The position numbers were made by a program, and so were the translations under genes. DNA of 64,000 nt, taken from the NCBI GenBank assembly GCA_930633525.1, contig CAKNFP010000001.1:4624091-4688090 (forward strand). The letters run 5' to 3'. Each line of letters opens with the position of its first letter. Position 1 is the first letter of the stretch. Shown one piece after another: positions 43,639 to 52,338 of the stretch. The DNA is from Hyphomicrobiales bacterium. Its GTDB lineage: Bacteria > Pseudomonadota > Alphaproteobacteria > Rhizobiales > Beijerinckiaceae. Below the pieces are notes generated by a model, which was not told where the DNA came from, did no database searches, and saw nothing but the letters and a program-made list of their open reading frames with translations.

Positions 43639-45465
43639 ATGAATTTGCGCAACATAGCGATTATCGCACACGTCGACCACGGCAAGACCACCCTCGTCGA
43701 CAAATTGCTCCAGCAGTCGGGCTCGTTCCGCGAGAACCAGCGCGTGGCCGAGCGCGTGATGGACTCGAACGATATCGAGAAGGAGCGCGGCATCACCATT
43801 CTGGCCAAGGCGACGTCGGTCGTCTGGAAGGATGTCCGCATCAATATCGTCGACACCCCCGGCCACGCCGATTTCGGTGGCGAGGTGGAGCGCATCCTGT
43901 CGATGGTCGATGGCGCGATCGTGCTCGTCGACGCGGCCGAAGGCCCCATGCCGCAGACGAAATTCGTCGTCGGCAAGGCCCTGAAAATCGGCTTGCGGCC
44001 GATTGTGGCGATCAACAAGGTTGATCGTCCCGACGCCCGCGCGGCTGAAGTCATCAACGAGGTGTTCGACCTGTTCGCCGCGCTCGACGCGACCGACGAG
44101 CAGCTCGATTTCCCGATCCTCTACGGCTCCGGCCGTGACGGCTGGATGGCGCATTCGCCGGAAGGGCCGAAGGACGAGGGTCTTGCGCCGCTGTTCGATC
44201 TCGTGGTCAAGCACGTGCCCCCGGCCAAGGTCGAGGAAGGCTCGTTCCGCATGCTCGGCACGCTGCTCGAGGCCAACCCGTTCCTCGGGCGCATCATCAC
44301 TGGCCGCATCGCTTCCGGCACGGTGAGGCCGAACCAGACCATCAAGGTCATCGACCGTGACGGCAATCTGGTCGAGAACGGACGTGTCTCCAAGATCCTC
44401 GCCTTCCGTGGCATCGAGCGCCAGCCAATCGAGATCGGCGAGGCGGGTGACATCGTCTCCATCGCCGGGCTGGTGAAGGGCTCCGTGGCTGACACCTTCT
44501 GCGACCTTTCGGTCACCGATGCGATCCAGGCCCAGCCGATCGATCCGCCGACCGTCACAATGTCCTTCATCGTCAACGATTCGCCGCTCGCCGGCACCGA
44601 AGGCGATAAGGTCACGAGCCGCATGATCCGCGACCGCCTGTTCAAGGAAGCGGAAGGCAACGTCACCCTGAAAATCGAGGAATCGCAGGACAAGGACTCC
44701 TTCTTCGTCTCCGGCCGTGGCGAATTGCAGCTTGCCATCCTCATCGAGACGATGCGCCGCGAGGGCTTCGAGCTCGCCGTGTCGCGCCCGCGCGTCGTGT
44801 TCTCGGAGGGCGAGAACGGCGAGACGCTGGAGCCGATCGAAGAAGTCGTCATCGACGTCGACGAGGAATATTCCGGCACCGTCGTGCAGAAGATGTCCGA
44901 GCGCCGCGCCGAGATGGTCGAGATGCGTCCCTCCGGCGGCAATCGCCAGCGGCTCGTCTTCTATGCTCCGACCCGTGGCCTCATCGGCTACCAGTCGGAA
45001 CTGCTCACCGACACCCGTGGCACGGCCATCATGAACCGGCTGTTCCACGCCTACGAACCCCACAAGGGCGAGATCGCCGGCCGCAACAACGGCGTGCTGA
45101 TCTCGAACGAGCAGGGCGAAGCGGTGGCCTATGCCCTTTGGAACCTCGAAGATCGCGGCCCGATGATCATCGAGCCCGGCTGGAAGGTCTACCAGGGCAT
45201 GCTGGTGGGCATCCACACGCGCGACAACGACCTTGAGGTCAATGTGTTGAAGGGCAAGAAGCTCACCAACATCCGCACGACCTCCAAGGATGAGGCCGTT
45301 CGCTTGACGCCGCCGATCAAGATGACGCTCGAGCGCGCTCTCGCCTGGATTCAGGACGACGAACTGGTCGAGGTGACGCCGAAGTCGATCCGCCTGCGCA
45401 AGGCGCTGCTCGATCCCAATGATCGCAAGCGCGCCGAGCGTCAGAAGGAAGCCATCAGCGCCTGA
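43639..45465 (+). CDS. typA: Ribosome-associated GTPase TypA/BipA
   Basis: EF-G-like translational GTPase involved in ribosome assembly and stress response; 608 residues, normal length. G domain motifs are IAHVDHGKTTLVDKLLQQSG, GITILAKATS (switch I), DTPGHADFGGEVERIL and NKVDRPDAR; the BipA-specific C-terminal region has GLIGYQSELLTDTRGTAIMN and TRDNDLEVNVLKGKKLTNIR. The ATG at 43639 gives the family start MNLRNIAIIAH. An intrinsic terminator follows at 45513. Confidence 0.97.
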   Translation: MNLRNIAIIAHVDHGKTTLVDKLLQQSGSFRENQRVAERVMDSNDIEKERGITILAKATSVVWKDVRINIVDTPGHADFGGEVERILSMVDGAIVLVDAAEGPMPQTKFVVGKALKIGLRPIVAINKVDRPDARAAEVINEVFDLFAALDATDEQLDFPILYGSGRDGWMAHSPEGPKDEGLAPLFDLVVKHVPPAKVEEGSFRMLGTLLEANPFLGRIITGRIASGTVRPNQTIKVIDRDGNLVENGRVSKILAFRGIERQPIEIGEAGDIVSIAGLVKGSVADTFCDLSVTDAIQAQPIDPPTVTMSFIVNDSPLAGTEGDKVTSRMIRDRLFKEAEGNVTLKIEESQDKDSFFVSGRGELQLAILIETMRREGFELAVSRPRVVFSEGENGETLEPIEEVVIDVDEEYSGTVVQKMSERRAEMVEMRPSGGNRQRLVFYAPTRGLIGYQSELLTDTRGTAIMNRLFHAYEPHKGEIAGRNNGVLISNEQGEAVAYALWNLEDRGPMIIEPGWKVYQGMLVGIHTRDNDLEVNVLKGKKLTNIRTTSKDEAVRLTPPIKMTLERALAWIQDDELVEVTPKSIRLRKALLDPNDRKRAERQKEAISA

Positions 45466-45512
45466 TAAGCCGCACGGCGATCGGAGGCTCCCGCTTCAGG
45501 GACCTGTTATCG

Positions 45513-45545
45513 AGGACGCGCATCGTTGATGCGCGTCCTTTTTTG
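45513..45545 (+). terminator. Intrinsic terminator of typA
   Basis: AGGACGCGCATC pairs with GATGCGCGTCCT around GTT, followed by a T-run of six. Confidence 0.92.
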
Positions 45546-45681
45546 TATTGGCATCGTCCTGCGGCGCGGGATGACACGGCGCAGGCGCGCTCTGAATGTC
45601 GATGGATCAAGCGGGTGTTGTAGGCTCGGTCGTCCGTGGCATACAGGGGGACCGATTGCGCCGCCGGAGTGAGAGCGCGCC

Positions 45682-45741
45682 CATGTCTGCTCATGCCATG
45701 TCTGCTCATGCCATGTCCCCTCAAGTCATGTCTCGCCACGC
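45682..45741 (+). repeat. 15-bp tandem repeat, four units
   Basis: Two identical units catgtctgctcatgc, then catgtcccctcaagt and catgtctcgccacgc. They lie immediately upstream of the AAA ATPase gene and encode pentapeptides beginning Met-Ser in the small ORF. Confidence 0.92.
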
Positions 45742-45763
45742 CCTGCCTTGGACAGCCCGATGA
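45683..45763 (+). CDS. Small repeat-encoded ORF (26 codons) coupled to the AAA ATPase
   Basis: Possible leader peptide. It consists of the pentapeptides MSAHA, MSAHA, MSPQV and MSRHA, then LPWTAR and TGA. The TGA at 45761-45763 overlaps the ATG of the ATPase gene (ATGA), the arrangement of translational coupling. A GGAG is 13 bases before the first ATG, which is rather far, but each repeat carries its own ATG. Whether it is translated is unknown; it may simply be a repeat expansion. Confidence 0.35.
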   Translation: MSAHAMSAHAMSPQVMSRHALPWTAR

Positions 45764-46950
45764 CTGTTGCCATCCGCGAGGTCGCCATCACCGGCTATCG
45801 CTCGGTGCGCGCCATCCGCTTCCCGCTGCGCCAGCTCAATGTCTTCGTGGGCGCCAACGGGGTCGGCAAGACGAATCTGTACCGGGGCCTGCAACTGGTG
45901 CGGACCGCCGCGGCTGGCACGCTGGCGCGCGAACTCGCCGCTGAAGGCGGCATGGAATCCGCGCTATGGGCTGGCGTGCGGGATCCCAAGAAGCCCGCGC
46001 GTATCAAGCTTGGCGTCGAATTCGGCACAACGGGTCCGAGCTGGGATGAGGCCGACGACGCGCAACGATCCAGCCTGGCGCAGGGCTATGAGATCGAGGT
46101 CGGTTTGCCTCTGCCGGGCTCCGGTGGCCGCGCGGCGGTCGCGGCCTTTCCGCTCGAACCGCAGATCAAGGCGGAAACGCTGACGAGCCTTGAAGGGCGC
46201 CACCCGCGCATTCTGCTGGAGCGGCGCGGGCCGATGACCAAGGCGCTCGACGCCCAGGGGCGCAAGCAGAGCCACGCCGACGGGCTGATGGCGTCCGAGA
46301 CGGCGCTCGGTTCGCTTGACGATCCCATCCATTTTCCCGACGTGGCGATCGCCCGCCGGCTCATGCTGGACTGGCGCTTCTACCATGACTTTCGTACGGA
46401 CGCGGCGGCGCCGCTGCGCCGTCCCTGTCTGGCGGTGACGACGCCGACCCTGTCGTCCGACGGCGCTGATCTCGCGGCGGTCTTTGCCACGCTCGTGCAT
46501 ATCCGCGAGGACACGACCGAGCTTGATGCGGCGATCGACGATGCATTCCCCGGCGCCCAGCTGGTCTGTCCCGTGCCCGGCCGGCATGCGTCGTTCGGCA
46601 TCATCTTCCCAGACTATCCGAAGCGCATCTTCGAGATGGCCGAGCTATCCGACGGCACCCTGCGCTATCTCGCGCTCATGGGCGCGCTGTTGTCCTACCG
46701 TCTGCCCGGATTCGTCGCCCTCAACGAACCGGAGACCAGCCTCCATCCCGATCTGCTCGGGCCGCTGGCGCGGCTGATCGCACGGGCGGCGCGGCACGCA
46801 CAGATCTGGCTCGTCACCCATTCGGAAAAACTCGCCGCGGAACTCGCCCGCCACGGCGGTGTGACGCCACGCACCATCATTCGTCGCGACGGCGGCACCT
46901 GGATCGAGGGCCTGCGCCTCGCCGGCGATTTCGCCGACGACGAAGACTGA
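45760..46950 (+). CDS. AAA family ATPase (RecF/OLD-like), function unknown
   Basis: A 396-residue SMC/RecF-type ATPase without a coiled-coil arm. N-terminal IREVAITGYRSVRAIRFPLR leads into Walker A GANGVGKTN at 31-39; the C-terminal half has LSDGTLRYLALMGALLSYR (signature-like), Walker B with FVALNEPETSLHPDL, and a histidine switch WLVTHSEKLA. No TOPRIM nuclease is fused, so it is not a full OLD protein. Relatives in this size class are often annotated chromosome segregation ATPases or predicted ATPases. The start overlaps the stop of a repeat-encoded small ORF; a TTG four codons earlier is an alternative. It is followed by a convergent KdgD gene. Confidence 0.88.
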   Translation: MTVAIREVAITGYRSVRAIRFPLRQLNVFVGANGVGKTNLYRGLQLVRTAAAGTLARELAAEGGMESALWAGVRDPKKPARIKLGVEFGTTGPSWDEADDAQRSSLAQGYEIEVGLPLPGSGGRAAVAAFPLEPQIKAETLTSLEGRHPRILLERRGPMTKALDAQGRKQSHADGLMASETALGSLDDPIHFPDVAIARRLMLDWRFYHDFRTDAAAPLRRPCLAVTTPTLSSDGADLAAVFATLVHIREDTTELDAAIDDAFPGAQLVCPVPGRHASFGIIFPDYPKRIFEMAELSDGTLRYLALMGALLSYRLPGFVALNEPETSLHPDLLGPLARLIARAARHAQIWLVTHSEKLAAELARHGGVTPRTIIRRDGGTWIEGLRLAGDFADDED

Positions 46951-46972
46951 GCGGCCCTGCGGCGCGCGGCGC

Positions 46973-47908
46973 CTATTGCGGACCGAGCTTCTCGATCAGC
47001 GTCGCGAGGTCGCGATGGTCCTGCTCCGTACAGTCGGCCAATGGCGGGCGCACGGGGCCGGCGGACCGGCCGACGAGGCGGGCGCCGGCCTTCACGATCG
47101 ATACGGCATAGCCGCCGCCGCGATTGCGAATGGCGATATAGGGAATGAAGAAGTCCTTCAGGAGCCGGGTCGTGGTGTTGCGGTCGCCCTCGCGCACCGC
47201 CTTGTAGAACGCATTGGCCGTGCGCGGGATGAAATTGAAGACGGCGGAGGAATACACGGGGAAGCCCGCGGCGTTGTAGGCCTCCGCGAAAACCTCGGCC
47301 GTCGGCAGGCCGCCGAGGTAGCTCACCCGATCCTCGAGGCGGCTGCGGATGACGGTGACAGCTTCGATATCGCCCACGCCGTCCTTGAAGCCGATGAGGT
47401 TGGCGTTGGCGTCGACCAGCTTTTCCAGGGTCGCCGCGTCGAGCTTGCAGACGTTGCGGTTATAGACGACGACGCCGATGCGCACCGATTTGCAGACCGC
47501 GTCAATATGCGCGGCGAGGCCCCTCTGGTTGGTCTCTGTCAGGTAATGCGGCATCAGCAGGATGCCCGCGGCGCCTGCCGCTTCAGCATTCCGCGCCATC
47601 TCGATCGCAAGCCGGGTGCCATAGGCGGCACCGGCGATGATCGGCGTATCGCTGCCACAGGTTTCCACGGCGGTCCGCACGACATGCTTGTGCTCGGCTG
47701 GCGTCAGCGAGAACACCTCGCCCGTGCCACCGGCGGCGAACAGGGCGGTCGCGCCATAGGGCATCAACCATTCGAGGCGCTTGCGGTAGCCGGTCTCGTC
47801 GAAATCGCCGCCTTCGTCGAAATCCGTGAGGGGGAAGGACATCAGGCCCGAGGACAGGATGTGCTTGAGCTCCTGCGGGTCGATGGCGCGGGCCGGTGCG
47901 TGGTTCAC
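46973..47908 (-). CDS. 5-dehydro-4-deoxyglucarate dehydratase (DapA/KdgD family)
   Basis: Class I aldolase-fold enzyme of 311 residues, probably converting 5-keto-4-deoxyglucarate to 2,5-dioxopentanoate plus CO2 and water. Features are [20 protein letters not shown] (KdgD opening), [18 protein letters not shown], the tyrosine in VVVYNRNV and the Schiff-base lysine in [10 protein letters not shown]. The GTG at 47908 with AAAAGGAA upstream is chosen; the frame runs on to 48043, but that would overlap the next gene. It is 34 bp from the enolase-superfamily gene, so the two are cotranscribed. Other N-acetylneuraminate lyase-family functions remain possible. Confidence 0.88.
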   Translation of the reverse strand: MNHAPARAIDPQELKHILSSGLMSFPLTDFDEGGDFDETGYRKRLEWLMPYGATALFAAGGTGEVFSLTPAEHKHVVRTAVETCGSDTPIIAGAAYGTRLAIEMARNAEAAGAAGILLMPHYLTETNQRGLAAHIDAVCKSVRIGVVVYNRNVCKLDAATLEKLVDANANLIGFKDGVGDIEAVTVIRSRLEDRVSYLGGLPTAEVFAEAYNAAGFPVYSSAVFNFIPRTANAFYKAVREGDRNTTTRLLKDFFIPYIAIRNRGGGYAVSIVKAGARLVGRSAGPVRPPLADCTEQDHRDLATLIEKLGPQ

Positions 47909-47942
47909 TGTGGAATTCCTTTTGGGTGAGCCGCCGCAGTGA

Positions 47943-49103
47943 TCAGCGGTAGGCGCCGTCCACCAGATTGGCGTTGATGAAGTCGAAATTGATGTCCTCG
48001 CCGAGGCCGGGCCTGTCGGAGAGATGCACGAAGCCGTCCGCATCCATGGGGTCGGAGGGGCTGTTCAGATATTCGGCCCCGTCATCGTATTCGAGGAAGG
48101 GATGGAGGAGCCCGCGCTCGTACCAGCGGCAATTCTTGGCTACGGCCGTTACGATGAGATTGGCCGCGCCGTTGCCGTGCACCTCGCAGTTCATGCCGAA
48201 GGATTCAGCGAGATGCATGGATTTCAGCGCGGGTGAGATGCCACCCACGTCGTGCACTCCGGTGCGGAGAATGTCGCAGGCCTTCGCCGAGGCCCATTCG
48301 GCTCGCGCGAAATGCTTGCCGGCGGCGCTTTCGGGGCCGAGCACGGGAATGTCGAGCGCTTCTGTCAGCCATGCGTAGGAGGACTGGCTCTGCTCGTCCA
48401 TAGGCTCCTCGATCCAAGCAAAGCCGAGTTTTTCCAGCCCCCGGCCAAGCTCGTAGGCCTCTGTCCGCGAATACCAGTGGAACGCGTCGATCATCAGATG
48501 GATGTCTGGCCCCGCGGCCTCGCGCACCGCGGCGCAGGCGCGGAGATCGGCCTTGATATCAGGCGCCCAGGACACCGGCGGCATCCAGGTATGCAGCTTG
48601 ATGCCCTTGTAGCCGCGCTTCACCAGCGTCTCCGCGAAGCGCCCGTAATCCTCCGGCGTGGCGAGGCCCCCTTCCAGTTCGTCGCCGCACATGGTGGAGC
48701 CGTAAGCAGGAACCTTGTCGCGATAGGCGCCGATGAGCTTGTGGACCGGCAGCCCGAGCTTGCGCCCCGCGAGATCCCACAACGCGCAATCCACGACGGC
48801 GAGCGTCCGGTCCGTGAGCTGGGCCGCGCTGCCGCGTTGCCAATGGGCAAGCTCCTGCCATAGCCGCTCGCGATCAAACGGATCCTGGCCCAGCAGGACG
48901 CGCTTCACGAAGGTCTCTATCAGATGCGGCCGCACGACCTCCGGAGTCGCGAAGCAATGGCCCTCCGTGCCGTCATCGCAGATGATGGTGAGGAGCGCCT
49001 GCCGCGCCTGGTGTGGCTCGCCGGGATGCGCATGACCGGCTGAATCCTGGTGGCGGCGTGTCGTGTGACGGAAAACGCGGACCCTTATATCGACGATCTG
49101 CAT
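47943..49103 (-). CDS. Enolase-superfamily sugar-acid dehydratase (mandelate racemase type)
   Basis: A 386-residue protein with an N-terminal capping domain ([18 protein letters not shown]) and a TIM barrel. The active-site candidates are [10 protein letters not shown] after strand 2, the metal ligands Asp in [11 protein letters not shown], Glu in WIEEPMDE and Glu in VLGPESAAG, and the C-terminal histidine-bearing motif [15 protein letters not shown] and [11 protein letters not shown]. Neighbouring KdgD suggests it dehydrates a hexarate (glucarate or galactarate) to 5-keto-4-deoxyglucarate. ATG at 49103 is the family start, with GGGGG upstream; the frame opens at 49139. The exact substrate cannot be read from sequence. 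Confidence 0.85.
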   Translation of the reverse strand: MQIVDIRVRVFRHTTRRHQDSAGHAHPGEPHQARQALLTIICDDGTEGHCFATPEVVRPHLIETFVKRVLLGQDPFDRERLWQELAHWQRGSAAQLTDRTLAVVDCALWDLAGRKLGLPVHKLIGAYRDKVPAYGSTMCGDELEGGLATPEDYGRFAETLVKRGYKGIKLHTWMPPVSWAPDIKADLRACAAVREAAGPDIHLMIDAFHWYSRTEAYELGRGLEKLGFAWIEEPMDEQSQSSYAWLTEALDIPVLGPESAAGKHFARAEWASAKACDILRTGVHDVGGISPALKSMHLAESFGMNCEVHGNGAANLIVTAVAKNCRWYERGLLHPFLEYDDGAEYLNSPSDPMDADGFVHLSDRPGLGEDINFDFINANLVDGAYR

Positions 49104-49379
49104 CAGCGACGCCCCCTGGGGATATCCCTCGCGATGCATGAGACCGTAACAAGTTATATGACAACCGACAAGGCGGGTTTGCGCGCGGAGGGCCGACCGG
49201 CTGTACCCGGGCTCGCCAAAGTGTGATCGTATTCAACCCGGCTGGACCGAGCGTTTTCGTTGCGAGCGGCGCGAGCAGGCGGACAATGGTTTCGCACCGG
49301 GGCTTTGTCGTCCCACCCAGGCTGGATGGCTGCCGAGGCCGGCAGGTTCAGCGCGAAGCGATCGTCAATCGAGGGCTGC

Positions 49380-50246
49380 ATGACACTCGACCGCCGTTTT
49401 ATCGAGCTTTACGACGATTATACCCACCGCCCCCTGGCGCGCCGGGTCTTCCTTGAGCGCCTCATGTTGCTTGCGGGATCGGCCGCGGCAGCGGAAGCCG
49501 TCTTGGGCGTGCTTGAGCCAAACTATGCCAGGGCTGCCATCGTGGCGCCGGATGATGCGCGTATCGTGACGCGCAGAGTGACCTTCGACGGCCCCGATGG
49601 GCAGGTGGTTGGCTATGAGGCGCGGCCCAAGGACGGGACGCGCAACCCGACCGTGATCGTGATCCACGAAAACCGGGGGCTCAATCCGCATATCGAGGAC
49701 GTCGCGCGTCACCTGGCAACCGATGGTATTCTCGCTGTCGCCGTGGATTTCCTGCAGCCGCTGGGCGGCACACCGGCCGATCCTGATGCTGCCAGGGCGC
49801 TCTTCGCCAAGCTCACGCCGGACGCGGTGGCTGCTCAGGCTCGTGTTGTCGCCGATGCTTTGCGGAAAGATCCACGCGGTCTGGGCAAGGTCGGCGCTGT
49901 CGGCTTCTGCTGGGGCGGCGGCATGGTCAACCAGCTCGCTACACGGCCCGGCATCATCGATGTGGGCGTCGCCTACTACGGCATGGCGCCGGACACGGCG
50001 GACGTCGCGAAGATCAAGGCACCGCTTGTCTTGCACTATGCGGGCCTCGACACGCGTGTGAATGCCTCACGGCCGGCCTATGAGGAAGCGCTGAAGGCAG
50101 CCAACGTGCCGCACAGCATCTATGTCTATGAAGGGGTGGACCACGCCTTCAATAATGACACGAGCGCTGAACGCTACAATGCGGATGCGGCCAAGCTGGC
50201 GTGGGGCCGTACGGTCGATTTCTTCAAGCAGACCTTGGCATCGTAA
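49380..50246 (+). CDS. Dienelactone hydrolase family protein
   Basis: Alpha/beta hydrolase of 288 residues. The N-terminal MTLDRRFIELYDDYTHRPLA and a hydrophobic stretch RLMLLAGSAAAAEAVLG precede the catalytic domain: VIVIHENRGLNPHIEDVARH, the nucleophile cysteine in GFCWGGG, the Asp in YAGLDTRVN and the His in GVDHAFNND. The N-terminal region, present in some relatives (YghX-like), may be a twin-arginine-like or membrane anchor. ATG at 49380 with GAGGG upstream is chosen over an open frame to 49260. The gene is alone; its substrate is unknown. Confidence 0.9.
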   Translation: MTLDRRFIELYDDYTHRPLARRVFLERLMLLAGSAAAAEAVLGVLEPNYARAAIVAPDDARIVTRRVTFDGPDGQVVGYEARPKDGTRNPTVIVIHENRGLNPHIEDVARHLATDGILAVAVDFLQPLGGTPADPDAARALFAKLTPDAVAAQARVVADALRKDPRGLGKVGAVGFCWGGGMVNQLATRPGIIDVGVAYYGMAPDTADVAKIKAPLVLHYAGLDTRVNASRPAYEEALKAANVPHSIYVYEGVDHAFNNDTSAERYNADAAKLAWGRTVDFFKQTLAS

Positions 50247-50307
50247 AATTTTGGGCGATAATCCACGCATGGGAGACCCGCGCAGGACGCCATGCTTCGT
50301 TTCGCCA

Positions 50308-50346
50308 TAAAAAAAGCCCGGCCTCTTCTGGAAAGGCCGGGCTTTG
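50308..50346 (-). terminator. Intrinsic terminator of carD
   Basis: AAAGCCCGGCC pairs with GGCCGGGCTTT; on the minus strand the T-run is seven long. The convergent dienelactone hydrolase gene may also use it weakly. Confidence 0.88.
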
Positions 50347-50366
50347 AACAAGGGCGGTGAGAAGCC

Positions 50367-50960
50367 TTAAGCAGCTTCCTCCTGAAGGTCCTCTTCCTCC
50401 GCATCGCTTTCCGCGTCGGCCGGCGTGGCCTTCGTGGCGCGGCGCGGAGCCTTGGCAAGCGCATCGTCGATGAGCTTCATGGCCTCGGTCTCGGTGATCT
50501 CGTTGACCGCCGAGATTTCGCGCAGGATGCGATCGATAGCCGCTTCGTAGAGCTGGCGTTCGCTGTAGGACTGCTCGGGCTGGGCGTCCGAACGGTAGAG
50601 ATCGCGGACGACTTCCGCGATGGCGATGAGATCACCTGAGTTGATCTTCGCCTCGTACTCCTGGGCGCGGCGTGACCACATCGTCCGCTTGACGCGGGCA
50701 CGACCGGTTAATGTCTCAAGGGCCTTGCCGACGAGCGGCGACTCAGCCAATTTGCGCATGCCAACGCTCGCCGCTTTCGCGGTCGGGACGCGCAGCGTCA
50801 TCTTGTCTTTCTCAAAAGTGATGACGAACAACTCGAGCTTGTAGCCAGCCACCTCTTGCTCTTCTATGGCGACGATTTGTCCGACGCCATGAGCGGGATA
50901 GACGATGGATTCACCCGTCTTGAATCCCTGACGCTGGGCGGTCTTCTTGGCACTCGTCAT
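50367..50960 (-). CDS. CarD family transcriptional regulator
   Basis: Binds RNA polymerase beta subunit and promoter DNA to stabilise open complexes, especially at rRNA promoters. The 197-residue protein begins with the RNAP-interaction domain (FKTGESIVYPAHGVGQIVAI, KMTLRVPTAKA) and continues with the helical DNA-binding domain (RAQEYEAKINSGDLIAIAEV, RSDAQPEQSYSERQLYEAAI). The tail is Glu/Ala-rich and acidic. AGGAGG stands upstream of the ATG. Confidence 0.95.
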   Translation of the reverse strand: MTSAKKTAQRQGFKTGESIVYPAHGVGQIVAIEEQEVAGYKLELFVITFEKDKMTLRVPTAKAASVGMRKLAESPLVGKALETLTGRARVKRTMWSRRAQEYEAKINSGDLIAIAEVVRDLYRSDAQPEQSYSERQLYEAAIDRILREISAVNEITETEAMKLIDDALAKAPRRATKATPADAESDAEEEDLQEEAA

Positions 50961-51305
50961 GATAGTGATCGCCTCCTGATCGCGTTCGCTTCAGACCGAA
51001 CGCTACTGTTGCAGACCGGCTTAGGCCGACCGGCACGCACGCAAAAAATTGCCACGACGTGCAAGAAACTCACACGCTGACATCAGAGCCGATAGGGAAA
51101 CACGACACCCCGCGAGCTAGACGCCTGAATAGGGTCTGCCGACTGCATTCATGTCATTGCTTATTGAACCCGTAACAACAGGGCAGCAAAAGGCGCCCAT
51201 GGCGTTAATCGACCATGAAGCATACCCTAACACAAAAAACGGGGGAAATCAAAGGACTGCCGGGCTGATCGCCTCGCAAGGCAACGATCAAGGCTTTAAT
51301 CGTGA
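50961..51305. other. Intergenic region carD / fdxA
   Basis: About 345 bp. AT-rich stretches at 51150-51250 probably include the carD promoter; no specific sites or small genes were recognised. Confidence 0.5.
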
Positions 51306-51644
51306 TCAGTCGCCCTCACCGGGATTCGGTGAAAAGTAGGCTTCGAGCTTATTGGGCACGCCGTCCATGTCCTTGGCGTCGGCCGGCGGCTCACCCTTCT
51401 GGGAGATGTTCGGCCAGGTTTTGGCGTAATCCGCGTTGAGCTTCAGCCAGGACTCCAGCCCCGGCTCGGTGTCCGGTTTGATAGCCTCGGCGGGGCATTC
51501 CGGTTCACAGACGCCGCAGTCGATGCATTCGTCGGGATGAATGACGAGCATGTTCTCGCCTTCATAGAAGCAGTCCACCGGACACACTTCGACGCAATCC
51601 ATATATTTGCAACGAATGCAGTTATCGGTGACGACGTAGGTCAT
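51306..51644 (-). CDS. fdxA: Seven-iron ferredoxin FdxA (3Fe-4S/4Fe-4S)
   Basis: Soluble electron carrier of 112 residues. The N-terminal cysteine pattern [18 protein letters not shown] and the second cluster [12 protein letters not shown] bind a 3Fe-4S and a 4Fe-4S centre. A C-terminal extension of about 50 residues ([19 protein letters not shown]) is typical of alphaproteobacterial FdxA. GGAGAGG stands before the ATG. It is downstream of the S4 protein gene in the same direction as carD, an order often seen in Hyphomicrobiales. Confidence 0.95.
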   Translation of the reverse strand: MTYVVTDNCIRCKYMDCVEVCPVDCFYEGENMLVIHPDECIDCGVCEPECPAEAIKPDTEPGLESWLKLNADYAKTWPNISQKGEPPADAKDMDGVPNKLEAYFSPNPGEGD

Positions 51645-52026
51645 CGACCTCTCCGCTGGCGAGCTGACGAGGCCCGCAGCCCCTGTTTGAACGCAATACC
51701 GCTATCCGGCTGCGCTTCGATGGTCGAAACGCGTCCGTGATCTAGAACCAATTGCAAGCCCTTACAAGAGTGGACTTGTCGCAGGATCGGGCGGATGGCC
51801 ATGTAACTACCAAATAAATCTGTATTTATCCGATATTGGTAAGGTTTTCATGTAAATAAGGCGGGTAACCGTCCAGGTCAACCCATGTCCCCAATCTCGT
51901 TGGGACCGCAGGGCTTGGATCGCCGATGGTTCGCGCCGACAAGGGGACGATCGGGAAGGGGGACGTTCATGAGGCGCATGCCCGATTGCGGCTGTTTTCA
52001 GCCGAGCAAGTCCACGACAGACGGCT
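51645..52026. other. Intergenic region fdxA / S4 protein gene
   Basis: About 380 bp with no gene. It carries a copy of the 14-mer GTCCGTGATCTAGA (51733-51746), also found near gyrB, and an AT-rich stretch near 51800-51860 that is a likely fdxA promoter region. Confidence 0.5.
51733..51746 (+). repeat. Copy of a 14-mer also present near gyrB
   Basis: GTCCGTGATCTAGA; the other copy is at 11765-11778. Both are in intergenic DNA, in the same orientation. Confidence 0.6.
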
Positions 52027-52338
52027 CTAGTCGTCCGTGGCCATGTCTGCGGTCGTAGCGGTGCCCTCGGTGCAATCGCGAAAGAGCGTCCGGGCCTCCG
52101 ACGCAGGGCCGCGGCGATCCCCGAGCGCCAAAACCTCCACGACAAGCGTGGCATGCGCCAGGGCCAGCGTGAGAATATCGCCGGTCTTGATAAGACGGTC
52201 CGCGCCCTCGAGGCGCCGGCCGTTCAGGCGCACATGCCCGCTTTCAACGAGCTTGCCGGCGAGAGTACGGCTCTTGGCCATGCGCGCATGCCATAGCCAT
52301 TTGTCGATCCGTATCCTCTCGCCGGAAGCCGGCTTCAC
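52027..52338 (-). CDS. S4-domain RNA-binding protein (Hsp15/HslR-like)
   Basis: A 103-residue protein with an S4 RNA-binding fold: RIRIDKWLWHARMAKSRTLA, GHVRLNGRRLEGADRLIKTG and ILTLALAHATLVVEVLALG. HslR binds stalled 50S subunits carrying nascent chains. The start is a GTG overlapping the stop of the upstream helicase gene (GTGA), so they are translationally coupled. The tail is short and acidic. Confidence 0.92.
   Translation of the reverse strand: MKPASGERIRIDKWLWHARMAKSRTLAGKLVESGHVRLNGRRLEGADRLIKTGDILTLALAHATLVVEVLALGDRRGPASEARTLFRDCTEGTATTADMATDD

Noticed and set aside
43585..45216. Minus-strand frame of 543 codons opposite typA
   Set aside because: Shadow of typA.
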